Shown: positions 34,948-46,322, counted from the stretch's first letter. The stretch: DNA of 52,140 nt from Endozoicomonas sp. SESOKO1 (GCF_024606265.1 NZ_JAHHPP010000091.1:1-52140); one strand, 5' to 3'. The notes: generated from the sequence alone by a model not told the origin. Numbers and translations: made by a program.

Positions 34948-36342
34948 ATGAAAGCAATAATGAACAGGCTCCTGTCGGTGGGAGCGTTAACCTACCTGCC
35001 AACAACTGCGCTGGCTGGAGATAATGTGCTGGCGGCGACATCCAGCCCGCTGGCGTGGGCCTGTATTGCCATTTTTGTGATTGCCTATGGTCTGGTGATG
35101 GCCGAAGAGCAGCTTCATCTGCGTAAGTCCAAACCGGTTATTATGGCGGCGGGAATCATCTGGGCACTGATTGCTTTTATTGCTCTACAGAAGGGTGTTT
35201 CCCACGAAGAACTAAAACAAGCCGTCATGCATGATCTGGAAGAGTATGCGGCGATGTTCCTCTTTCTTCTGGTGGCCATGACCTACATTAATGCCATGGA
35301 AGACCGGCAGGTGTTTGCCACGTTACGCAGCTGGCTGATCAGCAAGGGTTTTAATTACCGGGGCCTCTTCTGGATAACGGGTACCATGGCATTTTTTATT
35401 TCCCCGGTGGCCGACAATCTTACCACGGCGCTGCTAATGGGCGCTGTGATCACGGCCGTGGGTGAAGGCAGGCCGACGTTTATTACCCTGTCCATGATCA
35501 ATGTGGTGGTTGCTGCCAATGCCGGTGGTGCTTTCAGCCCCTTTGGTGATATCACCACTTTGATGGTGTGGCAGGCAGGTAAGGTGGAGTTCTTTAACTT
35601 TTTCAGCCTTTTTATACCGTCGGTGGTCAATTGGCTGGTACCGGCCATCATCATGAGCTTTTTTATTGAGCAAGGTCGTCCGGCCGGTGTGCAGGTTGAT
35701 AGCACCATTCGTCGTGGAGGTATTACCATCTGCTTTCTTTTCCTGGTGACCATTGTCCTGGCTGTCAGTTTTGAAAAGGGTCTGGGTTTGCCGCCATTTA
35801 TGGGTATGATGACCGGTCTTGCCCTGTTGATGTTCTGTACCTACATCCTGGGTATCCGGGGGCTGACCAGTAACCGAAGGTTGACTGCACGCCCACGGGC
35901 TAAAGATGAGAAAATAGATATATTCCAGGAAGTGGCCCATGCCGAATGGGATACACTGCTGTTCTTCTTTGGTGTTATCTTCTCGGTGGGTGGCCTGCGC
36001 TATCTCGGTTACCTCGATCTTGCCTCAGAAACGATGTATGCCGACCTTGGGGCAACGTGGACTAATATCATCGCCGGCCTGATCTCTGCCATTGTCGATA
36101 ACATCCCAGTCATGTTTGCCATTCTCGGGATGGATCCTGAAATGAACACCTTCCAGTGGCTATTGATAACGCTGACGGCAGGTGTGGGTGGCAGCCTGTT
36201 ATCCATAGGCTCGGCGGCTGGCGTTGCCTTGATGGGGGCCTCAAAAGGTAGCTACACCTTTATGACCCATCTCCGCTGGAGTTGGGCCATTGCCCTGGGG
36301 TTTGCTGCCAGTATCTGGGCTCACTTCCTGGTTAACGGCTGA
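34948..36342 (+). CDS. nhaD: NhaD-type Na+/H+ antiporter
   Basis: A 464-residue inner-membrane antiporter exporting Na+/Li+ in exchange for protons, typical of marine and halophilic gammaproteobacteria. It starts with an N-terminal cleavable or anchor-like segment (YLPTTALAG), followed by many helices. Family stretches include ISPVADNLTTALL, NAGGAFSPFGDITTLMVW and IVDNIPVMFAIL. Single gene, convergent with the PagL-like gene. Marine habitat is supported by it. Confidence 0.92.
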   Translation: MKAIMNRLLSVGALTYLPTTALAGDNVLAATSSPLAWACIAIFVIAYGLVMAEEQLHLRKSKPVIMAAGIIWALIAFIALQKGVSHEELKQAVMHDLEEYAAMFLFLLVAMTYINAMEDRQVFATLRSWLISKGFNYRGLFWITGTMAFFISPVADNLTTALLMGAVITAVGEGRPTFITLSMINVVVAANAGGAFSPFGDITTLMVWQAGKVEFFNFFSLFIPSVVNWLVPAIIMSFFIEQGRPAGVQVDSTIRRGGITICFLFLVTIVLAVSFEKGLGLPPFMGMMTGLALLMFCTYILGIRGLTSNRRLTARPRAKDEKIDIFQEVAHAEWDTLLFFFGVIFSVGGLRYLGYLDLASETMYADLGATWTNIIAGLISAIVDNIPVMFAILGMDPEMNTFQWLLITLTAGVGGSLLSIGSAAGVALMGASKGSYTFMTHLRWSWAIALGFAASIWAHFLVNG

Positions 36343-36377
36343 TCACTTGCCGTCAGTGCCTGAAGAAGAGCTGCCAG

Positions 36378-36977
36378 TTAAAAGTGGTAGGCCAGCTGAA
36401 GGGTTTGGAAATCGAGTCCTTCATTTTCGTCTTCCAGGTTGGCATTTGAATAGTGCATCCAACCATAGCTGACTTCAAATGGATTCCCCTCTCCCAGGGT
36501 CAGGCCAACCATGGCCCGGATTTCAAACTGCCAGCGGCCGCCCATATTGATTCCGGAAAAGTGTTGTTGTTCAATATCTTTCTCACTCTGATAGCTGACG
36601 CCCACACCAAGATCAAGAAACGGTGAGGTTTCACCCATTAACAGGCCATTGCCTGTGATGCGAAAAACAGGGCTAAGGCTGATCTGTTTGACACTGTCAG
36701 CCCCCATTCGATAGCTGTCTTCCATTGGGTTTAAAGTGCTTTTCCAATTGCCCAGAGCCAGTTCTGCGTAACTCTGTAACTTAAGTGATTCTGATGTCCA
36801 CAGTGAGTCTGAAAGGTCCCAGGCAAGAGCCAGGCGATATTGATTGATATCAGCCTGTCGATCATTAAAGGGAGCTATAAACTGACCAAAAGCCAGCGTT
36901 ATTCTATCGGGCTGCCAGTCAGCATGGGTGACCGTGGGCATCAGGGCAAGAACTGCAAGAGAAAATGCCTGTTTCAT
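36378..36977 (-). CDS. PagL-like lipid A 3-O-deacylase
   Basis: 199 residues: Sec signal peptide (LAVLALMPTVTHA, cleaved before DWQ) followed by an eight-strand outer-membrane barrel pattern ending in LQLAYHF. The last part carries HYSNANLEDENEGLD, which fits the PagL active site with catalytic His and Ser two apart and a downstream Glu. PagL removes a 3-linked acyl chain from lipid A, weakening recognition by animal innate immunity. AAAGGA precedes the ATG. Overall similarity to Pseudomonas PagL is modest; the active-site motif carries the call. Confidence 0.75.
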   Translation of the reverse strand: MKQAFSLAVLALMPTVTHADWQPDRITLAFGQFIAPFNDRQADINQYRLALAWDLSDSLWTSESLKLQSYAELALGNWKSTLNPMEDSYRMGADSVKQISLSPVFRITGNGLLMGETSPFLDLGVGVSYQSEKDIEQQHFSGINMGGRWQFEIRAMVGLTLGEGNPFEVSYGWMHYSNANLEDENEGLDFQTLQLAYHF

Positions 36978-37183
36978 ACCGAAGTCCTTTCTGGCTGTGT
37001 TGGCTTGAAATCAAGCAATACAGCTCAAATTAGTTATTTTTGTTTTTCATCAATATATTTCACGTGGCCTTATATGCCTACTTTTTTTTATAAAATGCTG
37101 GTCATTTGTCGTATTCTGGTTAGCAGGTGATCAATGACAGACGGAGGTGAGAAGGGCTGTTTTGCTGGATGTTGCCTTGTTAT

Positions 37184-37224
37184 GGGTAGACATTAGCGAC
37201 TTCTCCTGGTGCTAATGTCTACCC
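37184..37224 (-). terminator. Perfect 14-bp stem-loop downstream of gatB
   Basis: The arms GGGTAGACATTAGC and GCTAATGTCTACCC enclose a 13-nt loop. The stem starts 12 nt past the gatB stop. No T-run follows, so it may be a stabilising 3' structure rather than a classical terminator. Confidence 0.55.
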
Positions 37225-37236
37225 AGAGTGCTTCGG

Positions 37237-38697
37237 TTAGCCGTCCAGTTTCTGTTTCAGAATCTGGTTAACCATGCCGGGGTTGGCCTTGCCTTTGGAG
37301 GCCTTCATGCACTGACCCACAAAGAAGCCGATCATTTTTCCGCGCTTGTCTTCTTCTGCAGCACGGTAATTCTCAACCTGCAAGGCATTGCTGGCCAGCA
37401 CTTCATCGATCATGGCTTCAATAGCGCCGGTATCGGTCACCTGCTTGAGTCCTTTTTTCTCGATCACTTCATCGGCCGTACTGCACTCACCCTGCCAGAG
37501 TACTTCAAAGACCTCTTTGGCGATTTTGCCGGAGATGGTGTTGTCTTTGATGCGCTGGATCAGGCCGCCGAGCATCTCGGCAGTCACCGGACTTTCGCTG
37601 ATGGCCATGCTGTTCTGATTCAGGGATCTGGACAGTTCTCCCATAATCCAGTTGGCAGAGAGTTTGGCATCATCGCTGGCACGAACGGTGGCTTCAAAGT
37701 AGTTCGCCGTCGCCTGGTCAGCACAAAGCATTTCGGCATCGTAATCGCTCAGGCCAAAGTCAGCGATAAACCGCGCTTTTTTGGCATCTGGCATTTCAGG
37801 CATTTCAGCCTTCAGTTTTTCAAGACGATTGTCGTCAATGATAACCGGCAGCAGATCAGGGCAGGGGAAGTAACGGTAATCGTTCGCTTCTTCCTTGCTG
37901 CGCATGGAGCGGGCTTCGCCGGTATCACCGTTATAGAGACGGGTCTCCTGGATAACGGTTCCGCCATCTTCAATCAGGTCGATCTGGCGCTCTACCTCTT
38001 TGAGGATGGCAGCCTCCATAAACTTGAAGGAGTTCAGGTTTTTGGTTTCTGTGCGGGTGCCGAACTCTTTTTGTCCTTTAGGGCGAACGGAGACGTTGAC
38101 ATCAAACCGCATGGAACCCTGGGACATATCGCCATCGCAGATGCCCAGCGTAGTGACAATGGAGTGCAGCTTTTTGGCAAAGGCGACGGCTTCCTCTGCA
38201 TTGCGGATATCCGGCTCGGTGACAATCTCAATCAGCGGTGTGCCAGCACGGTTCAGGTCAATCCCTGACATGCCATGCTCTCCATTAAAAGAACCTTCGT
38301 GAAGACTTTTGCCCGCATCTTCCTCAAGGTGAGCGTGGTGGATGCGAATGCTTTTAGTGGAGCCATCCGCCAATGTGATATCCACATGACCAGCGCCTAC
38401 TATCGGCTTCTCCAGCTGGGTGGTTTGATAGCCTTTTGGCAGATCCGGGTAGAAGTAGTTTTTCCGCTCGAAAACATTCACCTTGTTTATTTCGGCATCG
38501 ATGCCCAGGCCGAACTTGATGGCCATATTGATGGCCTCTTCGTTGACCACGGGAAGAACGCCGGGCAGGCCAAGGTCTACCGCACAGGCCTGGGTGTTGG
38601 GTGCGGCACCAAAAGCGGTGGATGCCCCGGAGAATATCTTGGTGTTAGTGGCGAGCTGGACGTGAATCTCCAGTCCGATAACGGTTTCCCATTGCAT
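37237..38697 (-). CDS. gatB: Aspartyl/glutamyl-tRNA amidotransferase subunit B
   Basis: 486 residues; kinase/transferase subunit of GatCAB, which amidates Glu-tRNA(Gln) and Asp-tRNA(Asn). It starts [15 protein letters not shown], with the [22 protein letters not shown] and FDVNVSVRP segments and a C-terminal YqeY-like domain. AGGA lies upstream of the ATG. Last gene of gatC-gatA-gatB, 11 bp after gatA. Confidence 0.97.
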   Translation of the reverse strand: MQWETVIGLEIHVQLATNTKIFSGASTAFGAAPNTQACAVDLGLPGVLPVVNEEAINMAIKFGLGIDAEINKVNVFERKNYFYPDLPKGYQTTQLEKPIVGAGHVDITLADGSTKSIRIHHAHLEEDAGKSLHEGSFNGEHGMSGIDLNRAGTPLIEIVTEPDIRNAEEAVAFAKKLHSIVTTLGICDGDMSQGSMRFDVNVSVRPKGQKEFGTRTETKNLNSFKFMEAAILKEVERQIDLIEDGGTVIQETRLYNGDTGEARSMRSKEEANDYRYFPCPDLLPVIIDDNRLEKLKAEMPEMPDAKKARFIADFGLSDYDAEMLCADQATANYFEATVRASDDAKLSANWIMGELSRSLNQNSMAISESPVTAEMLGGLIQRIKDNTISGKIAKEVFEVLWQGECSTADEVIEKKGLKQVTDTGAIEAMIDEVLASNALQVENYRAAEEDKRGKMIGFFVGQCMKASKGKANPGMVNQILKQKLDG

Positions 38698-38708
38698 ATT
38701 ACTGTGTC

Positions 38709-40160
38709 CTATGCCTGTGCCGGAGATTGCTTATGCCAGTCGGTAGCCTGCTGGAAGCGGTGGCCAATATTCAGCAGACGGGCTTCATCAAAGTGCTGGC
38801 CAATGACCTGCAGGCCAACAGGGCGCTGGTTTGCCATGCCTGCCGGTATGGATAATCCGGGCAGGCCTGCCAGGTTAACCGACAGTGTATAGATATCCGA
38901 GAGGTACATGGCCACCGGATCATTGCTCATGGAGCCAATATCGAAGGCGGATGTCGGGGCGTTAGGACCCATGATCACATCACACTCTTTGAAGGCATTG
39001 AGGAAGTCGTCACGGATCAGGCGGCGAATCTGCTGGGCCTTGCGGTAATAGGCGTCGTAGTAACCAGCCGAGAGGGCGTAGGTACCCACAATAATACGAC
39101 GTTTGACTTCTTCACCAAAACCCTCACTGCGGCTGCGCATGTAGAGATCCATCAAGTCTTTTGGATCTTCGCAGCGATAGCCGAAACGAACACCGTCAAA
39201 GCGGGACAGGTTGGAAGACGCTTCCGCCGGGGCAATGACGTAGTAGGCAGGAATGCACAGCTCGGCATTGGGCAGGCTGACTTCCTTAACGTTTGCACCG
39301 AGCTTTTCATATTCTGTAATGGCATTGCGAACCTGCTGCTCCACTTCACTGTCCAGTCCGGCGGTGAAGTACTCTTTTGGCAACCCAATGGTCAGGCCTT
39401 CCAGGGAGTCATTCAGTGTTGCCGTGTAGTCCGGTACTTCACGGTCAAGACAGGTGGAGTCGCAGTTATCAAAGCCTGCCATGGTGTTCAGCATAATGGC
39501 GGCATCTTCAGCAGAACGGGTCATCGGGCCAGCCTGATCAAGGCTTGATGCGTAGGCCACCATGCCCCAGCGGGAGACCCGGCCATAGGTCGGCTTGAGT
39601 CCGGTAATGCCACAGTGTGAGGCAGGCTGGCGAATGGACCCGCCGGTATCCGTGCCGGTAGCGCCAGAGGCCAGCTGGGCGGCTACAGCTGCCGCTGAAC
39701 CGCCGGAGGAGCCGCCGGGGATAGCGGATTTGTCCCATGGGTTTTTGACCGGGCCATAATGGCTGTTTTCATTGGAAGAGCCCATGGCAAACTCATCCAT
39801 ATTGGTTTTGCCCAGCATGACGGCACCCGCATCCCTGAATTTGCCGGTGACGGTGGACTCATAGGGCGCAATAAAGTTGTCCAGCATTTTTGAACCGCAG
39901 GAGGTTTTCACGCCTTCTGTGCAGAACAGGTCTTTATGGGCAATGGGAATTCCGGTCATGGTGTTGGCATTACCTGCCGATCGACGTTTATCCGCTGCTT
40001 CTGCCTGTTCCAGGGCTAACGCTTCAGTCACCGTAATAAAGCTGTTAATGTCGCCATCGAATTGCCTGATTCGGTCAAGGTAGGTTTGTGTCAACTCGAC
40101 ACTGGATATTTCGCCACTGGCTAATGCCCGGCTTTGTTCTGCAATGGTTTTATCGTACAT
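38709..40160 (-). CDS. gatA: Aspartyl/glutamyl-tRNA amidotransferase subunit A
   Basis: A 483-residue amidase-signature subunit that releases ammonia from glutamine. The Ser-cisSer-Lys triad is visible: Lys in IAHKDLF, the two serines in [14 protein letters not shown] and [12 protein letters not shown]. It is placed between gatC (131 bp upstream) and gatB. Confidence 0.97.
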   Translation of the reverse strand: MYDKTIAEQSRALASGEISSVELTQTYLDRIRQFDGDINSFITVTEALALEQAEAADKRRSAGNANTMTGIPIAHKDLFCTEGVKTSCGSKMLDNFIAPYESTVTGKFRDAGAVMLGKTNMDEFAMGSSNENSHYGPVKNPWDKSAIPGGSSGGSAAAVAAQLASGATGTDTGGSIRQPASHCGITGLKPTYGRVSRWGMVAYASSLDQAGPMTRSAEDAAIMLNTMAGFDNCDSTCLDREVPDYTATLNDSLEGLTIGLPKEYFTAGLDSEVEQQVRNAITEYEKLGANVKEVSLPNAELCIPAYYVIAPAEASSNLSRFDGVRFGYRCEDPKDLMDLYMRSRSEGFGEEVKRRIIVGTYALSAGYYDAYYRKAQQIRRLIRDDFLNAFKECDVIMGPNAPTSAFDIGSMSNDPVAMYLSDIYTLSVNLAGLPGLSIPAGMANQRPVGLQVIGQHFDEARLLNIGHRFQQATDWHKQSPAQA

Positions 40161-40291
40161 GGGATTCGGTCGGTTGGAAGTTGTAATGTATAGAAGAGGC
40201 TCCGCTTCTACCGGACTCAGCGCAGTTCCTGTGAAAATAATGCCACTTCGGTTTTTCTGTCATGATCACGGCTGCCCTGTTGTCTGACGTG

Positions 40292-40579
40292 TTACTCGAT
40301 AACACGGGGAACCAGGAACAGGCCTTCTTCAACGGCAGGTGCGCAGCTCTGTAATTGCTCCCGCTGGTTTTCTTCGGTGACTTCGTCAGGGCGCAGGCGC
40401 TGGATGGCGTCCAGAGGGTGTGCCAGGGGTTCCACGCCCTGTGTATCAACGGCCTGCATCCGATCGACCAGTTCCAGTATGCTGCTGATAGTGGCAGCGG
40501 TTGCTTCCACGGCATCGTCGTCAATGGACAGACGAGCAAGTTTAGCAACCTTTTTGACTCCAGAGGCGTCGATGGCCAT
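40292..40579 (-). CDS. gatC: Aspartyl/glutamyl-tRNA amidotransferase subunit C
   Basis: A 95-residue GatC that stabilises GatA. It begins MAIDASGVKKVAKLARL with GGAG upstream and contains the ILELVDRM helix and the end LFLVPRVIE. The frame is open upstream to 40693, but the family start is at 40579. First gene of the operon, transcribed divergently from mreB. Confidence 0.93.
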   Translation of the reverse strand: MAIDASGVKKVAKLARLSIDDDAVEATAATISSILELVDRMQAVDTQGVEPLAHPLDAIQRLRPDEVTEENQREQLQSCAPAVEEGLFLVPRVIE

Positions 40580-42016
<1,437 letters not shown>

Positions 42017-42051
42017 CGGCTCTGTTAATCAAGCGGCTGTTTTGGCATATG

Positions 42052-42084
42052 ATCAGCAATATTTCCTCAGGAGGTATTGCTGAT
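42052..42084 (+). terminator. Intercistronic stem-loop between mreB and mreC (attenuator-like)
   Basis: 10-bp perfect arms (ATCAGCAATA / TATTGCTGAT) with an inner TCCT/AGGA pairing, followed by TTGCTATTTT. It fits partial termination after mreB, which cells need in excess over mreC and mreD. Function inferred. Confidence 0.55.
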
Positions 42085-42146
42085 TTGCTATTTTGGTCTG
42101 CCGTTTTCAAGGCAATTAAGTTCCGAGGCCTGGTAAGGAGCAGGTT

Positions 42147-43052
42147 ATTAAACCGATTTTCAGTCAGCGCCAGTCATTGGTCACACGTTTTGTTTTGCTG
42201 ATCATCCTGTCATTGGCGATTTTGTATTTTGATCATAGTTATCGTGCCCTGTCACAGGTGCGCCAGTGGCTCACCGTTGCTGCTACGCCTGTTCTGTTTC
42301 TTGCTGATCTGCCCGGGCGTATCTGGGGAACTGCTTCACAGGTGGTGATGTCCCATAACGACTTGCTTCAGGAAAACGCCCGTTTCAAAGCGCGAAACCT
42401 TATTCTTGAACAGAAAGTTCAAAAGCTTGCTTCACTAACCGCCCAGAATATCCGCCTGCGGGAGTTGCTGAACTCTTCTGAACTGGTGGATGAGCAAGTG
42501 CTGGTTGCAGAGGTGGCTGGCGTTGATCCTGATCCTTTCCGGCACCGGGTGATCATTAATAAGGGAGCCATTGATAAGGTCTACCAGGGGCAGGCCATTC
42601 TCGATGCTCATGGTGTGATGGGCCAGGTCATTGAAGTCAGTCCGGTCAGCAGCCGGGTGTTGATGCTGACCGATATGGCGGCACGAATTCCTGTACAAAA
42701 TCATCGAACCAAATATCGTACTATTGCTGCAGGGACCGGTCGTCCGGATCGCCTTGAGCTGCTGCATATTCCTGTTACTGAAGATTTTCAGGAGGGGGAT
42801 CTGCTGACCAGTTCGGGCCTTGGGGGAACCTATCCTGAAGGGTACCCGGTGGGGGTGGTTACCGGGGTTATCCATAATCCTGGCGATGCCTTTGCCTCTA
42901 TTGAAGTTCAGCCGCTTGCTGAAGTGAACAGAAGTCGTGTGGTGCTTCTGGTTTTTCGGGAAGTTACCGACCTGATTGAGCCGACTGATGTTTTAGAGCC
43001 AGGTGCTTCAGAGACAGGGGCGGAGAAGAAAACAAATGAGGTACAGCAGTAA
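42147..43052 (+). CDS. mreC: Rod shape-determining protein MreC, probable ATT start
   Basis: 301 residues: short cytoplasmic start, one membrane helix (FVLLIILSLAILYF), coiled coil (about 70-105), then the periplasmic beta-domain with LLTSSGLGGTYPEGYPVG near the C-terminus. MreC links MreB to PBP2. No ATG fits. The family start is (M)KPIFS, which here is encoded from an ATT at 42147 with AAGGAG exactly 6 nt upstream. The next conventional start is TTG at 42177, inside the conserved sequence and lacking a ribosome site. Its stop overlaps the mreD start. Confidence 0.9.
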   Translation: MKPIFSQRQSLVTRFVLLIILSLAILYFDHSYRALSQVRQWLTVAATPVLFLADLPGRIWGTASQVVMSHNDLLQENARFKARNLILEQKVQKLASLTAQNIRLRELLNSSELVDEQVLVAEVAGVDPDPFRHRVIINKGAIDKVYQGQAILDAHGVMGQVIEVSPVSSRVLMLTDMAARIPVQNHRTKYRTIAAGTGRPDRLELLHIPVTEDFQEGDLLTSSGLGGTYPEGYPVGVVTGVIHNPGDAFASIEVQPLAEVNRSRVVLLVFREVTDLIEPTDVLEPGASETGAEKKTNEVQQ

Positions 43053-43537
43053 TGGTTCAGCAGGCTAATGCCCACTGGGTGGTGTGGATGACCCTGCTGG
43101 TGGGGGCAATGTTCAGTATTATGCCATTGCCTGAGTGGTTATCACTGGTTCGCCCGGCATGGGTTCCGCTGGTGGTTATCTACTGGGTGCTGGCATTGCC
43201 GGAACGCTTTGGTCTGTTGTTCGCCTTTATCACTGGTTTGCTGCTGGATGTTTTTCAGGGAAGTCTGTTTGGTCTGAACTCCCTGGGTATGGTGGTGGTC
43301 GCATTTATTGTACTCAGCCTTCATCGACGGCTCCGGTTATTTCCTGTCTGGCAACAGGCCTTCATGGTATTCCTGATGATTGGTTTTTATCAGCTGTTGC
43401 TGCTCTGGGTTCGCAGCGCTGCAGGGGACTCGATTCCCTCAGTCTGGTATCTGCTACCGTCAATATCCAGTGCGCTTGTCTGGCCCTGGGTTATGTCCGG
43501 GCTGCGGTTTCTGAGGCGCTATTTTCGGGTGGTCTAG
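43052..43537 (+). CDS. mreD: Rod shape-determining membrane protein MreD
   Basis: 161 residues, five to six predicted membrane helices, with the MreD pattern RPAWVPLVVIYWVLALPERFG and LLLDVFQGSLFGLN. Its ATG overlaps the mreC stop by one base (TAATG), which implies translational coupling. Confidence 0.94.
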   Translation: MVQQANAHWVVWMTLLVGAMFSIMPLPEWLSLVRPAWVPLVVIYWVLALPERFGLLFAFITGLLLDVFQGSLFGLNSLGMVVVAFIVLSLHRRLRLFPVWQQAFMVFLMIGFYQLLLLWVRSAAGDSIPSVWYLLPSISSALVWPWVMSGLRFLRRYFRVV

Positions 43538-43775
43538 GAGCCTGTCCGAGAATAGACTGCCATGCACCAGGATCTCTGTGTTTTTTCTCATCTTCAGCAG
43601 TTTTTTATCCGCCTGCGAGCACTGCATTCAGCATCAGCCCTGGCCATCTGGTATTAAGGGCTTGAGCCGCTTTTTTGTCTTTTGTCAGAAGTTCGAAAAA
43701 AGAAGAGTGGTTTGAGAATAACAAACGGGCAGATTACCATCGGTAAAGGCAGTTATGGTTCAAAAAAGGTTGAAT

Positions 43776-44363
43776 ATGATCTATCTGGCATCACAGTCCC
43801 CGCGTCGGGCAGAGCTGTTACAGCAAATCGGTGTTTCTTTTAATAAACTGGCCTGTGAAATTGATGAAACCCCTGTTCCCGGTGAGGCTCCTTCTGAGTA
43901 TGTGCTGCGCATGGCCCGGGAAAAGGCAACGGCAGGCTGGCAGGAATTACTGACCCGGGATTCTCCCAAAATGCCTTTGCTGGCTGCTGACACGACAGTT
44001 GTCTGCAATAGTCAGATTCTTGGCAAGCCACAGGATTCAAACGATGCCCGTCGTATGCTTGGCATGTTGTCCGCAAGGACTCATCAGGTGATGACCGCTG
44101 TCGCGGTAACCGATGGCAGGCAGCTCCAATCTGAGTTGTCAGTCACGGAGGTGGTGTTTAATGACCTTTCTGATCAGTTGATTGAAGAATATATTGCATC
44201 CGGGGAGCCGGTAGATAAAGCCGGTGCCTACGGAATTCAGGGTTATGGTGCTGTTTTGGTGGCGGGTATCTCTGGCAGCTATTCTGGCGTTGTCGGGTTG
44301 CCGCTTATGGAGACTGCGCGACTTCTGTCACATTTTAATGTGCCATTCTGGAAAACGTGCTGA
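43776..44363 (+). CDS. maf: Maf-family nucleoside triphosphate pyrophosphatase (YhdE type)
   Basis: 195 residues; hydrolyses dTTP/UTP and modified nucleotides, and is linked to septum inhibition. Start MIYLASQSPRRAELL at 43776 with AAGG 6 nt upstream; then the ADTTVV acidic motif, GKPQD, and DKAGAYGIQGYGAV. The order mreD-maf-rng is the conserved one. Confidence 0.94.
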   Translation: MIYLASQSPRRAELLQQIGVSFNKLACEIDETPVPGEAPSEYVLRMAREKATAGWQELLTRDSPKMPLLAADTTVVCNSQILGKPQDSNDARRMLGMLSARTHQVMTAVAVTDGRQLQSELSVTEVVFNDLSDQLIEEYIASGEPVDKAGAYGIQGYGAVLVAGISGSYSGVVGLPLMETARLLSHFNVPFWKTC

Positions 44364-44544
44364 TCTGTGGCATAACTTCGAATAAGGTGCCATATCCAAC
44401 ACCATGGAATTGCAGCAGGAATGGAACGGTTTTTGGTATAAAGTTTGTCAGGAAGCAAAAACCGGATGCAAATTGCTGGTATGATCAAAGGATTTACCGG
44501 GTTTCCAGCAGTGCGTTAGCGCATCTAAAGGATTGGCGGGAAGT

Positions 44545-44610
44545 GTATTGACCTGTGGTGCCTGAGTCCTGAAACTCATCGGCAGTATAAGAGGCATCAC
44601 AGGTCAATGC
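44545..44610 (+). promoter_or_regulatory. Large stem-loop in the rng leader
   Basis: A 19-bp uninterrupted stem (44545-44563 with 44592-44610, two G-U pairs) encloses a 28-nt loop that itself holds a 4-bp hairpin (GAGT / ACTC). It ends 23 nt before the rng ATG, just upstream of AAGGAA and GAGGGA. Size and place fit an mRNA control element, for example self-cleavage by RNase G or a stop for transcription from maf. Confidence 0.65.
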
Positions 44611-44633
44611 ATTAAAGGAATTGAGGGACTGGG

Positions 44634-46121
44634 ATGAGTGAAGAAATTCTCATGAATATCACGCCCATGGAATCACGGGTGGCTCTGGTTGAAAATGGGG
44701 TGCTCCAGGAGATCTATGTAGAACGTGCTCGAAGTCGCGGGATTGTCGGCAATATTTATAAAGGAAAAGTGGTCCGTGTCCTGCCGGGAATGCAGGCCGC
44801 CTTTGTTGATATTGGCCTTGAGCGGGCGGCGTTTATTCATGCCAGTGAAATTGCGCCACGGCAGGAGAGCCGCCATGAAAAAAACGAAGAGACCCAGGAG
44901 CGTCCCATTTATGAGCTGGTGCATGAAGGCCAGTCCCTGGTTGTCCAGGTAACGAAAGATCCACTGGGTACCAAAGGTGCCCGGCTGACGACCCATATCT
45001 CCATTCCGGCCCGCTACCTGGTCCACATGCCAAAAAACAACCACGTCGGTATTTCGCTTCGTATCGAAGATGTTGAGGAACGGGAACGTCTGCGGCAATT
45101 GGTTGAGTCTTGCCTGGGGGGGGATTCTTCTGGAGGTGCCGGAGCCGGTGGGTTTATTCTCAGAACGGCTGCAGAAGGGATTGGAGAGGATGAGGTGCGT
45201 GCGGATATTCTGTTTCTGCGCAGGCTATGGGAAACCATTGAAGAAAATATCAAGGAGAGTAAGGCGCCTGCCAATGTCTATGAAGACTTGCCGCTGCATT
45301 TGAGAACCATGCGGGACCTGGTCAATCCCAATATTGAAAAGATCCGCATTGACTCCCGGGAAACTTTTGAAAAAGTGTCCAAGTTCGTCAAGAAGCTGGT
45401 GCCTGAGATTGATGGCCGCGTGGAATATTACCCCGGCGAACGCCCGATTTTTGATCTGTTTGGAGTTGAGGATGAGATCAACAAGGCCCTTAGCCGTAAA
45501 GTTCAACTTAAGTCCGGTGGCTATCTGATTATTGATCAGACTGAAGCCATGACGACCATCGATGTCAACACCGGTGCATTTGTTGGTCATCGTAATCTTG
45601 AAGAGACTATCTTTAAAACCAACCTCGAAGCAGCCGTTGCCATCGCCCGCCAGCTCCGTTTACGGAACCTGGGGGGGATAATCATTATTGACTTTATTGA
45701 TATGGAAGATCCCGAGCATCAGCGGCAGGTTCAGCGTGCTTTTGAAAAGGCGATGGAGCAGGATCATGCCAAGACCAATTTTACCGGTGTCAGTGAACTG
45801 GGCCTGGTAGAGATGACCCGCAAGCGAACCCGTGAGTCACTGGAGAATGTTCTGTGTGAACCCTGCCCAACCTGTGAAGGCCGAGGCTCGCTGAAAACGG
45901 CAGAGACGGTATGTTATGAGATTTTCCGGGAAATCCTCCGGGCTGTCCGGGCATATGATGGCGACAGTTACATGGTGCTGGCATCTGAGTCAGTGATAGA
46001 TCGCCTGCTGGATGAGGAGTCCAATAATGTTGCCGATCTTGAAGAGTTTATCCAGAAGCCTATTCGTTTCCAGGTAGAGCCTATCTATACCCAGGAGCAG
46101 TTTGATGTGGTTCTGGTGTAA
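44634..46121 (+). CDS. rng: Ribonuclease G
   Basis: A 495-residue endoribonuclease of the RNase E/G family, processing 16S rRNA 5' ends and some mRNAs. The S1 domain (about 35-130, with an inserted acidic loop) is followed by the catalytic DNase I-like domain, with metal-binding Asp in TTIDVNTG and IIIIDFIDME. The zinc-link CPTC (in CEPCPTCEGRG) follows, and a short small domain. No C-terminal scaffold is present, which separates it from RNase E. Confidence 0.96.
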   Translation: MSEEILMNITPMESRVALVENGVLQEIYVERARSRGIVGNIYKGKVVRVLPGMQAAFVDIGLERAAFIHASEIAPRQESRHEKNEETQERPIYELVHEGQSLVVQVTKDPLGTKGARLTTHISIPARYLVHMPKNNHVGISLRIEDVEERERLRQLVESCLGGDSSGGAGAGGFILRTAAEGIGEDEVRADILFLRRLWETIEENIKESKAPANVYEDLPLHLRTMRDLVNPNIEKIRIDSRETFEKVSKFVKKLVPEIDGRVEYYPGERPIFDLFGVEDEINKALSRKVQLKSGGYLIIDQTEAMTTIDVNTGAFVGHRNLEETIFKTNLEAAVAIARQLRLRNLGGIIIIDFIDMEDPEHQRQVQRAFEKAMEQDHAKTNFTGVSELGLVEMTRKRTRESLENVLCEPCPTCEGRGSLKTAETVCYEIFREILRAVRAYDGDSYMVLASESVIDRLLDEESNNVADLEEFIQKPIRFQVEPIYTQEQFDVVLV

Positions 46122-46130
46122 CGAACGCTT

Positions 46131-46154
46131 CCCGTTGCCCGTTGCCCGTTGCCC
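46131..46154. repeat. 7-bp tandem repeat (CCCGTTG, 3.4 copies)
   Basis: Three perfect copies and a partial fourth, starting 10 bp past the rng stop. A simple slippage repeat with no clear role. Confidence 0.85.
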
Positions 46155-46322
46155 GAAAAGCCCTGTCGCTTCTCAGGGAGTGTTTAACGGGAGCGGGTAG
46201 TCTCTTTTTGGCATTTCGTTCTGTCTGGTCTGGATTGATATTTTGTTAATTGTCACTTTTGTCATGGGGCAGGCTCAGCAGCCCAATTGTCGGTCAGGTT
46301 GGGAGCACGGTATTTGAAGCGG

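Noticed and set aside
37228-38268. Long plus-strand open frame (346 codons) antisense to gatB
   Set aside because: It mirrors gatB codons, has no family match or ribosome site, and gatB is unmistakable.
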